Shown in pieces: positions 29,017-36,507 of a stretch of DNA of 64,000 nt. The stretch spans positions 620,001 through 684,000 of the forward strand of contig NZ_CP014163.1 in the NCBI RefSeq assembly GCF_001543245.1, in the 5' to 3' direction. The position numbers and the translations under genes were made by a program. Source of the stretch: Aerococcus urinaehominis. GTDB lineage: Bacteria; Bacillota; Bacilli; Lactobacillales; Aerococcaceae. The notes under the pieces are model-generated. The model made no database searches. It saw only the letters and a program-made list of their open reading frames with translations, and was not told the DNA's origin. Each line of letters opens with the position of its first letter. Position 1 is the first letter of the stretch.

Positions 29017-29130
29017 TTACAATAATCCTGCTTTCTTTAGGCTGAGAATCATTTTTCTAGAATCTTGATAGAAATGTTGATTTTTTCGTTCGTCTGTAGA
29101 TTTAACCTTTACCATTTCAATATTTGACAT
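29017..29130 (-). CDS. Small hypothetical protein (37 residues)
   Basis: The peptide starts MSNIEMVKVKSTDERKNQHF and ends KKAGLL. Support for a real gene: AAAGGATG eight bases before the ATG at 29130, a polar, charged composition typical of coding sequence, and its own terminator directly behind. It has no signal peptide, double-glycine leader or membrane helix. It stands alone between the two adhesin genes on the same strand. Function unknown. Confidence 0.55.
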   Translation of the reverse strand: MSNIEMVKVKSTDERKNQHFYQDSRKMILSLKKAGLL

Positions 29131-29198
29131 TAATAACATCCTTTCTATTGAGATTAAATTAAATCTACAGCATTCAACCAAAGGTTGCTAGGTACCTA

Positions 29199-29236
29199 AT
29201 TTATCCCCGCTTACCTTACATTTATCCTCACTTACC
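29199..29236 (-). promoter_or_regulatory. Two direct repeats 21 bp apart upstream of the small gene
   Basis: GGTAAGTGAGGATAAAT (29236-29220) and GGTAAGCGGGGATAAAT (29215-29199), 15 of 17 bases identical and spaced by two helical turns. This is the geometry of binding sites for LytTR-type response regulators (ComE, AgrA, PlnC). They lie about 70-105 bases before the small gene. The regulator is not in the window. Nearby, CAACC-ttt-GGTTG and AGATT-taattt-AATCT form two short hairpins in the leader. Confidence 0.45.
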
Positions 29237-29261
29237 ACAGTATTTGACAAAGAGCCAAAAA

Positions 29262-29286
29262 AGCCCCCGCCAAATTGGTGGGGGCT
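29262..29286 (-). terminator. Terminator of the Rib-repeat adhesin gene
   Basis: AGCCCCCGCC / GGTGGGGGCT stem followed by TTTTTT on the minus strand; sister copy of the terminator at 17589-17614. Confidence 0.92.
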
Positions 29287-29290
29287 AACG

Positions 29291-29318
29291 AGCCATGTGT
29301 GGGTGTGTGGGTATGGCT
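29291..29318 (-). other. Conserved 3'-UTR hairpin of adhesin gene 2
   Basis: Same AGCCAT / ATGGCT hairpin as at 17621-17648. The whole 3' end (last coding block, stop, CCTCCT, hairpin, terminator) is a diverged duplicate of that of adhesin gene 1. Confidence 0.7.
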
Positions 29319-29352
29319 ATTTGTTTTTATACTAGGAGGTTACATTTTAGGA

Positions 29353-32300
29353 TTAGTCCTCTTTGCGTTTTTTACCAGCAAGGGCAAATACTGAACCGAT
29401 ACCGGCAAGCACAACGCCTAGAGTTCCTAAACCAGTTACCGCACCTGTATTAGGTAGGGCTGCCTTAGTAGCTTGCTTAGCTGATTGACCAGTTGCCTGA
29501 CCTTTACCTGTTTGACTAGGCGCACCCTTAGCGTTATCATCGCGACCAGCTTCATGACCTACTACTACTGGCACAGTAATTTCAACCTTACCACCTGGTA
29601 ATTCTGGATCTTCAACGATTACAGTAATCGGTCCGTCCACATTGGTACCTGGGGTTACTTCAATTTCACCAGTTTCTGGGTTGATTACTACCGGTACATC
29701 TTTACCGTCTTCATCCTTGGCAGTCACTTTCGTGTCTTTATCAGGATTGTTGACGATGATGCCAGTACCTTGTTTGTCATCAGTTGGGTTAACTGGTTTA
29801 ACACCTGTTTGATCAACTGTCGTTGCTTTGTCAGTCTTGTCTGAACCGTTATCATCACGGCCAGCTTCATGACCTACTACAGGAACAGTGATTTCAACCT
29901 TACCACCTGGTAATTCTGGGTCTTCAACGATTACAGTAATTGGGCCGTCTACCTTAGTACCTGGGGTAACTTCTACTTCACCAGTTTCTGGGTTGATGAC
30001 TACTGGTACATCATTACCATCTTCATCCTTGGCAGTCACTTTCGTGTCTTTATCAGGATTGTTGACGATGATGCCAGTACCTTGTTTGTCGTCAGTTGGG
30101 TTAACTGGTTTAACACCTGTTTGGTCAACTGATGTCTTAGCATCTGTCTTGTCTGAACCGTTGTCATCGCGACCTTTTTCGTGACCGTTTACTGGTACTT
30201 CAATTTCTTTCTTACCACCTGGTAAGTCTGGGTCTTCAACGATTACAGTGATTGGACCGTCTACCTTAGTACCTGGGGTAACTTCTACTTCACCAGTTTC
30301 TGGGTTGATTTCAACCGGTACATCTTTACCGTCTTCATCCTTAGCAGTCACTTTAGTGTCTTTATCAGGGTTGTTAACGATAATGCCAGTACCTTGTTTT
30401 TCGTCAGTTGGATCTACTGGGGTTACCTTAGAATCATCAACTGATGTACCATTATCGTTACGTCCTTTTTCATGACCTTTAACTGGTACTTCGAAGTCTT
30501 TCTTACCACCTGGTAAGTCTTGGTCTTCAACTGTTACAGTGATTGGACCGTCAACTTTTGTACCTGGAGTGACTAAGATGTTACCATCTTTGTCTACAGT
30601 TACTGGTACATTGTTGCCGTCTTCATCTTTAGCAGTCACTTTAGTTGGCGTACCTTTATCTTGGTTCTCAACTCTTAGACCAGTTGCTTGTTCTTTATCA
30701 GTTGGTTCAACTTCTTTAGCTTCACCAGTGACTTTAGTCTTTTCACGGATTAAGTCTTCAGATGGGATAGTATCCTTAGAACCGTCTGGGTAAGTGATAG
30801 TAGCGTTACCTTTATCATCAACTTCTACCTTAGTTGGTTCTTGACCATCTTTAGCTGCAGGGAATGTATCCTTGTTCGCATCTTCGATGGCTTTCTTAAC
30901 TTGGTCTTTCTCATCTTGAGTTAACTGGTTCTTATCTTCAACTGGTGTCTTGTCAGCAGGTACAGTTGGGGTAGTTTCATCAGCTTGAGTTAATTCTTTT
31001 TTAACATTAACTTTTACTGGCACTTCATCTGTTGAACCATCTGGGTATGTTACAACTACTGTGGCGTCTTTTTGACCTTCTGTTGTTGTGTCTACCGGTT
31101 CTTTGAATGAAGTCTTAGTTCCGGCTGGTAGATCTTTCAAGTTTTCAATTGACTTGTCTGAGTCTACTGGCTCGCCAACTTTAACAGTCTGATCTTTACC
31201 TACTGGTGTATTGGTATCAGCTTGAGTAGGGTTCTTCTCTACATTAACCTTAACTGGCACTTCATCTGTTGAACCATCTGGGTATGTTACAACCACTGTA
31301 GCGTCTTTTTGACCTTCTGTTGTTGTGTCTACCGGTTCTTTGAATGAAGTCTTAGTTCCGGCTGGTAGATCTTTCAAGTTTTCAATTGACTTGTCTGAGT
31401 CTACTGGCTCGCCAACTTTAACAGTCTGATCTTTACCTACTGGTGTATTGGTATCAGCTTGAGTAGGGTTCTTCTCTACATTAACCTTAACTGGCACTTC
31501 ATCTGTTGAACCATCTGGGTATGTTACAACCACTGTAGCGTCTTTTTGACCTTCTGTTGTTGTGTCTACCGGTTCTTTGAATGAAGTCTTAGTTCCGGCT
31601 GGTAGATCTTTCAAGTTTTCAATTGACTTGTCTGAGTCTACTGGCTCGCCAACTTTAACAGTCTGATCTTTACCTACTGGTGTATTGGTATCAGCTTGAG
31701 TAGGGTTCTTCTCTACATTAACCTTAACTGGTACTTCATCTGTTGAACCATCTGGGTATGTTACAACCACTGTAGCGTCTTTTTGACCTTCTGTTGTTGT
31801 GTCTACCGGTTCTTTGAATGAAGTCTTAGTTCCGGCTGGTAGATCTGTCAAGTTTTCGATTGACTTGTCTGAGTCTACTGGCTCGCCAACTTTAACCGTT
31901 TGGTCTTTACCTACTGGTGTATTGGTATCAGCTTGAGTAGGGTTCTTCTCTACATTAACCTTAACTGGCACTTCATCTGTTGAACCATCTGGGTAAGTGA
32001 CAACTACTGTGGCGTCTTTTTGGCCTTCTGTTGTTGTGTCTACTGGTTCTTTGAATGAAGTCTTGGTACCGGCTGGTAGATCTGTCAAGTTTTCGATTGA
32101 CTTGTCTGAGTCTACTGGCTCGCCAACTTTAACCGTTTGGTCTTTACCTACTGGTGTATTGGTATCAGCTTGAGTAGGGTTCTTCTCTACATTAACCTTA
32201 ACTGGCACTTCATCTGTTGAACCATCTGGGTAAGTGACAACTACTGTGGCGTCTTTTTGGCCTTCTGTTGTTGTGTCTACTGGTTCTTTGAATGAAGTCT

Positions 32301-35300
32301 TGGTACCGGCTGGTAGATCTGTCAAGTTTTCGATTGACTTGTCTGAGTCTACTGGCTCGCCAACTTTAACCGTTTGGTCTTTACCTACTGGTTCATTTGT
32401 ATTGGCTTCAGTCTTAGTAGCGTTAGCAACGATATCAGTTTGTTCGTTAATTGGCGTACCTGGTGCTACTGTCCATGTAATCGGATCCTTGTAGTCATTC
32501 TTCTTAGCAGGGTCAACTTCTACTTGAGGATATTGATTTTCTGCTAAAGATTTACCCTTCTTAACGTCGTAAACTTTCTTAGTTTGACCATCTTTAAGCT
32601 TGGCACCTTCACCTGCATCTAATGTTACTCTTACATAACCTTCTGGTGTTGGTTTACTTGGGTCATCAGTTCTGTCGATAACATCATCTAATTGAGCAAC
32701 CTTAATTGGAGCTTTAACATTATCAGTAGAATCATCAGCGTAAGTTACAACAACTGGTACTTCTACAGTCTTGCCTGCATCAGCTTCTGTTGGTGTATAA
32801 GTAACAACACCTGTTGCCTCATCAATTGTCGCACCTGCAGGAGCACCTTCACCTAGTTTATAAGAATTAACTTTTGGTGTTGCTGCTTTGCCATCTTTAT
32901 CTGTGAAAGTTGGAGCTGCTGATTTAGCTTCTTTGCCAACTTCGCCTGCTGTTTCTGCGTAAGCTGGAGTGTATTTAGCCGCATCTTTTTCTTTAGCATA
33001 ACCTGCTACAAATGTTACAGGAACACCATTTTGAAGCTTAGCATCAGCATCTGCTAGGTCTTTAAGTTTAACGCTTGTAGCATCTAATGAACTAAATTTG
33101 TTGTTAGTATTTAGCTTCCATCCTTGGAATGGATATACATTATCAGCTGGTGTTACATTAGGAATCTCTAATGGAACGGCTGAATTTTTAGCTGCTTCCT
33201 GAGCTTCTTTTAATGTATAGTTTTCCAGGACATCATAGTATACTGCTCCACTACCATTATCAAAGGCGCCGTCTTCACCTGGTAAGAAGGTTACTCGGGC
33301 ATAGCCTTTCTTAACAGGGTCTGCTTGATTAACTTTCTTAACTACTGGTCTTGCAATGAATGAATCAACATAAAGCGCATTTGCCAAGTTATCAGCTTTA
33401 TCATTTGCTGTAAATACTGCAGATGTATAAACTGAATCATCTGTTAAATCATCTGACACAGTAATTGGAACAGAGCCAAATTCACCTAAGTTATCAGATC
33501 TCATTTCTACGGCTTCGCCTATAGCTTCACCATCTTTGAACCATCTAACTTTGTAAACTTGATTAGGATGCAAGCCTTTGGTATGAGATTCAGCCGTGTC
33601 ACCTGGTTTTGCCCAATTTTCATTTGTATCTTTATTGGTTACATCATGGACTGGCTGAGCCGCAAGGATTGCGAACTGGATACCGGAAATATTCGTTCCT
33701 GCATTTAATTGTCCCCCAATTGAGTAGGAAGATTGGAACATGTTATCCTCATACATCTTCATCCAAACATCATTATTACCTACAAGTGGGTAAACATATG
33801 AATAGTCATAATTAATATGACGGTTTCTTAGGTTAACAATTCCATCCCAAACTCTTGAATCAGAGTGATTTACTTCTTCATCTCTTACAAGTTCACCAAA
33901 CTCTTCATCAGTAATTTTATTAGATATTTGAGCTGGTGCATTTTGTCTATTTCTAGAGACACCATATAGACCTCTAAATGGAATTCTATAGTTACCATCT
34001 TTGTCCACCTTACCTACTACAGTTTCAGCAATAGCAGATCCCTTACCATGCTCCGCTTCATAAGCAGCAATGATATCTTTTTGCGCTTGTTTGAATTGGT
34101 CATGGGTATAGCCTTTATTATTATCTCTCCATTGGTCAAACTGACGAGCTACTTCATCATTAACATAGGAACCAACGACTTCCATACCAGTTGCCCATAC
34201 ATCACCATTACCTGGTTGACCTAGATACTCGTTTGTAACCCCACCATTGGTTTCGTTGTTTTCATACCAAACTTTACCACGCATGACTCCGTAGTTACCA
34301 TTATCTGGCCAGTAGCCATCAGTCGTGTCTGGTCTTACCCATTCACTTTCTGGTTTGGCTAACCAACCTTCAACATTTGGTTTTCTTTGATACTGAACAA
34401 CACCACCAACGATCCTTTCAACGCCGACAGTGAAGTCCCAGTTTTCCTGAGTTCTATCAAGTCTAGTTTGGAATCTAGCACCGTACATATCTCCTGATTT
34501 TACGACAGAATATCCTTCAAGAGGTTCTGCCCATGTTCTAACACCAGTCTTAGCTCCATTAAGACCTGTGAGGGTAAATTTAGTCATAGAACCATCGGCG
34601 TTTAATACGGGTCTTGATAAATCAAAGATAAATGTTCCATCTGCCTTAGTGGTTGTATAGAAGATTGGAGAAATGATACCTTTGTGATCCCGCCATTGAA
34701 GGTAGATTTTTTGTCCAGCTACAGGTTGGTCGCCATCATCTGGACCACCACCAAAGCTCGGTTCATTTTCAATCCAAGCTCTACCTTGGTAAGTGAAACT
34801 AGCTCTTGGATCATTTCCTGTTGCTTCAATAGCATCTGCTTCGCTAGTACCGCCTGATGTGATGACGTTTGAACCTGGTTCATCTTCAGGTCTATTTGGT
34901 GTTTGGACGTTAACTTCTAAGATGTCATAAGAACCATCATTATAAGTAACTTTGACATGAGCTTTTGTATCGCCAATTTCAGGACTTTTGACCCATTCAT
35001 AAGATTTAGCCTCAGCTAATTCAGATTTATTAGCGACTGCCTCTGAAGCTTCTTTGCTAATGATATTTCCATCTTTATCTTTACCAAAGGTTAATTCATT
35101 GGCTCGAGGTTCAACTTCGTTTCTTGTTTTTACGGTTTCCCCTTCTTCGCCTTTTTCAATCAGATTCTTTGGTTCAATACTGGAAGCTGGTTTAACTTCA
35201 GGTTGTACCGGCTCTTCAACTGATCCATCTGCTGGTGCAGCTTCAGGCTCAGCAGTATTAACCGCACCTTCAGGAAGCTTGTCATCTTCAGCTGGAGTTG

Positions 35301-35655
35301 CTGTTGATGCTTCAGGAGCTGGTGCTTCTTCAGTAGGAGCATCAGCTTCAGCTGGTTTGCCGGTTGCTTCTTCAGCACCTGGTGCAGCTGTTGTTTCTTC
35401 CCCTGGTTGCGCAACTGGGTCAGTTGGCGCTTCGGCTTCTGGTTGGGCAGCATCCGCTGAACTTGTGTCACCCGGAGTAGTTGCCTCAACACCTGTTTCA
35501 CTAGCAGCTTGTGCTACTTGTTCTTGGCTTGAGAATAGGATGCCTGCTGCCACTGCAACAGAAGCAACACCTACACTAAGCCGCTTAATTGCATATTTAT
35601 ATACTTTGTTACCCATCTTTTCGCGACGGGCTTGTGTATTATTTTTACCTAGCAA
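29353..35655 (-). CDS. LPXTG surface protein with Rib-type repeats (2100 residues)
   Basis: Cell-wall-anchored adhesin. A YSIRK-like signal peptide ([19 protein letters not shown]) is followed by an A/P/E/T-rich linker to about 190 and a globular N-terminal region (about 200-900) with SdrD B-like pieces (WIENEPSFGGGPDDGDQPVAGQK). A longer Rib-like domain follows (YTPAYAETAGEVGKEAKS, about 880-990), then six 79-residue Rib repeats (VGKDQTVKVGEPVDSDKS, about 1083-1557) and about five Ig-like repeats carrying DPDLPGGKKEIEVPV (about 1640-2030). It ends in LPNTG, a hydrophobic helix and KKRKED. Rib/alpha-like proteins of streptococci act in adhesion and vary in repeat number. The start is a TTG with GAGGGGGA upstream; the paralogue at 28410 uses ATG in the otherwise identical MLGKNN start. 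Confidence 0.95.
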   Translation of the reverse strand: MLGKNNTQARREKMGNKVYKYAIKRLSVGVASVAVAAGILFSSQEQVAQAASETGVEATTPGDTSSADAAQPEAEAPTDPVAQPGEETTAAPGAEEATGKPAEADAPTEEAPAPEASTATPAEDDKLPEGAVNTAEPEAAPADGSVEEPVQPEVKPASSIEPKNLIEKGEEGETVKTRNEVEPRANELTFGKDKDGNIISKEASEAVANKSELAEAKSYEWVKSPEIGDTKAHVKVTYNDGSYDILEVNVQTPNRPEDEPGSNVITSGGTSEADAIEATGNDPRASFTYQGRAWIENEPSFGGGPDDGDQPVAGQKIYLQWRDHKGIISPIFYTTTKADGTFIFDLSRPVLNADGSMTKFTLTGLNGAKTGVRTWAEPLEGYSVVKSGDMYGARFQTRLDRTQENWDFTVGVERIVGGVVQYQRKPNVEGWLAKPESEWVRPDTTDGYWPDNGNYGVMRGKVWYENNETNGGVTNEYLGQPGNGDVWATGMEVVGSYVNDEVARQFDQWRDNNKGYTHDQFKQAQKDIIAAYEAEHGKGSAIAETVVGKVDKDGNYRIPFRGLYGVSRNRQNAPAQISNKITDEEFGELVRDEEVNHSDSRVWDGIVNLRNRHINYDYSYVYPLVGNNDVWMKMYEDNMFQSSYSIGGQLNAGTNISGIQFAILAAQPVHDVTNKDTNENWAKPGDTAESHTKGLHPNQVYKVRWFKDGEAIGEAVEMRSDNLGEFGSVPITVSDDLTDDSVYTSAVFTANDKADNLANALYVDSFIARPVVKKVNQADPVKKGYARVTFLPGEDGAFDNGSGAVYYDVLENYTLKEAQEAAKNSAVPLEIPNVTPADNVYPFQGWKLNTNNKFSSLDATSVKLKDLADADAKLQNGVPVTFVAGYAKEKDAAKYTPAYAETAGEVGKEAKSAAPTFTDKDGKAATPKVNSYKLGEGAPAGATIDEATGVVTYTPTEADAGKTVEVPVVVTYADDSTDNVKAPIKVAQLDDVIDRTDDPSKPTPEGYVRVTLDAGEGAKLKDGQTKKVYDVKKGKSLAENQYPQVEVDPAKKNDYKDPITWTVAPGTPINEQTDIVANATKTEANTNEPVGKDQTVKVGEPVDSDKSIENLTDLPAGTKTSFKEPVDTTTEGQKDATVVVTYPDGSTDEVPVKVNVEKNPTQADTNTPVGKDQTVKVGEPVDSDKSIENLTDLPAGTKTSFKEPVDTTTEGQKDATVVVTYPDGSTDEVPVKVNVEKNPTQADTNTPVGKDQTVKVGEPVDSDKSIENLTDLPAGTKTSFKEPVDTTTEGQKDATVVVTYPDGSTDEVPVKVNVEKNPTQADTNTPVGKDQTVKVGEPVDSDKSIENLKDLPAGTKTSFKEPVDTTTEGQKDATVVVTYPDGSTDEVPVKVNVEKNPTQADTNTPVGKDQTVKVGEPVDSDKSIENLKDLPAGTKTSFKEPVDTTTEGQKDATVVVTYPDGSTDEVPVKVNVEKNPTQADTNTPVGKDQTVKVGEPVDSDKSIENLKDLPAGTKTSFKEPVDTTTEGQKDATVVVTYPDGSTDEVPVKVNVKKELTQADETTPTVPADKTPVEDKNQLTQDEKDQVKKAIEDANKDTFPAAKDGQEPTKVEVDDKGNATITYPDGSKDTIPSEDLIREKTKVTGEAKEVEPTDKEQATGLRVENQDKGTPTKVTAKDEDGNNVPVTVDKDGNILVTPGTKVDGPITVTVEDQDLPGGKKDFEVPVKGHEKGRNDNGTSVDDSKVTPVDPTDEKQGTGIIVNNPDKDTKVTAKDEDGKDVPVEINPETGEVEVTPGTKVDGPITVIVEDPDLPGGKKEIEVPVNGHEKGRDDNGSDKTDAKTSVDQTGVKPVNPTDDKQGTGIIVNNPDKDTKVTAKDEDGNDVPVVINPETGEVEVTPGTKVDGPITVIVEDPELPGGKVEITVPVVGHEAGRDDNGSDKTDKATTVDQTGVKPVNPTDDKQGTGIIVNNPDKDTKVTAKDEDGKDVPVVINPETGEIEVTPGTNVDGPITVIVEDPELPGGKVEITVPVVVGHEAGRDDNAKGAPSQTGKGQATGQSAKQATKAALPNTGAVTGLGTLGVVLAGIGSVFALAGKKRKED
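30990..32415 (-). repeat. Six tandem 237-bp Rib-coding repeats
   Basis: Exact 237-bp period (79 codons). Two sequence subtypes are visible: the repeats near the N-terminal side carry ENLTDLPAG and those nearer the C-terminus ENLKDLPAG, with linked silent changes, suggesting two separate rounds of duplication. Confidence 0.92.
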
Positions 35656-35728
35656 ATTAAGTCCCCCTCAATTTTATAAATACAATTTCTGTTAATAAAG
35701 TGTTTAAAATAAACATTTAACTGACTAG

Positions 35729-35758
35729 ATTATAAGCCAAAATTTTATAAAAAGTAAA
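35729..35758 (-). promoter_or_regulatory. Promoter of adhesin gene 2
   Basis: Minus-strand TTTACT (35758-35753), 18-bp spacer and TATAAT (35734-35729), about 75 bases before the TTG start. The rest of the 35656-35984 gap is AT-rich and holds no gene; TTTTGTATT / AATACAAAA (about 35898-35931) is an additional inverted repeat. Confidence 0.55.
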
Positions 35759-35928
35759 CTTAAATGTGCATAATTTTACTTTTTGCTTAAAAATAGACTT
35801 ATATTTGCATATTGTGAAATTTTTTATATGTCTTTTCATACATTTTTGTTCTTATTTTACTTGAATAATTATTATAAATATGCGCTTCATGACGGTATTT
35901 TGTATTAGAAACTGTTTTAAACAATACA

Positions 35929-35956
35929 AAAAGACCGAGCGTGTGCTCGGTCTTTT
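35929..35956 (-). terminator. Terminator of the ylaN-ftsW-pycA-ylbG operon
   Basis: AAAAGACCGAGC / GCTCGGTCTTTT with a 4-base loop and a T run on the minus strand, about 30 bases after ylbG. It separates the housekeeping operon from the adhesin island. Confidence 0.9.
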
Positions 35957-35984
35957 GCCTACATATTAGTTTTCTGCTAAGTCC

Positions 35985-36497
35985 TTACGCTTTTGTCGCT
36001 TCACCATCACCTGTATCATGGTCCTGCTGACTTGCATGCGCTGGTCCACGCGCTGCTTCATAACGTTCTAGGACTGTCAAGAAATCCATATCCATGGTCT
36101 GCAGAGGGCTAATAGCAACCTGCCTAACCATGTGTAATTTATTTAACCTTTTTAGGGCCTGGTCGACCTGGTCAATGTCGACATACATAATCATATATTT
36201 CATGCGCTCAGATACATAATGAATGTAGCCAATCTTGCGGAGCGGGTCTAGCTTCTTTGTCGAATAAAGCTGGATAATTAATTCCTGACGGTTCTGACCA
36301 AGCACAAGTTCCCGGTATGGATTACTTGTTTGCCCCTGAGCCTGGCTAGTCTGACCAGTTACTGTTTGATCAACCACTTGGTGGTCACCAGCAGCTTGCC
36401 CTTGACTAGTATCGGGGCTATGGTCATCCCTTTGGCCGTGGTTAGCTTCCGCCTGATTTTGGTCTAAATCCAGCTGGTTATCATATACTTCTGTCAT
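35985..36497 (-). CDS. ylbG: YlbG family protein (DUF2129/UPF0298) with extensions
   Basis: The core (about residues 72-145: LIIQLYSTKKLDPLRKIGYI ... RLNKLHMVRQVAISP) matches YlbG of Bacillus, a conserved protein of poorly known role. The family is usually about 90 residues; here 170, because of a 65-residue N-terminal extension rich in Q, D, H and N and a short C-terminal tail. The extension is not a wrong start: GAGGG stands seven bases before the ATG at 36497, and the frame continues directly from pycA (10-bp gap). In related genomes ylbG is followed by rsmD; here the adhesin island follows. Confidence 0.9.
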   Translation of the reverse strand: MTEVYDNQLDLDQNQAEANHGQRDDHSPDTSQGQAAGDHQVVDQTVTGQTSQAQGQTSNPYRELVLGQNRQELIIQLYSTKKLDPLRKIGYIHYVSERMKYMIMYVDIDQVDQALKRLNKLHMVRQVAISPLQTMDMDFLTVLERYEAARGPAHASQQDHDTGDGEATKA

Positions 36498-36507
36498 GCT
36501 AATCCCT

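Noticed and set aside
29100-29250. Small gene as a double-glycine bacteriocin or ComC-like pheromone
   Set aside because: The 37-residue peptide has no GG leader, no hydrophobic core and no transporter or immunity gene nearby.
17522-35984. Prophage or integrative element
   Set aside because: No integrase, structural, replication or conjugation gene and no tRNA-type attachment site; only surface-protein genes and terminators are seen.
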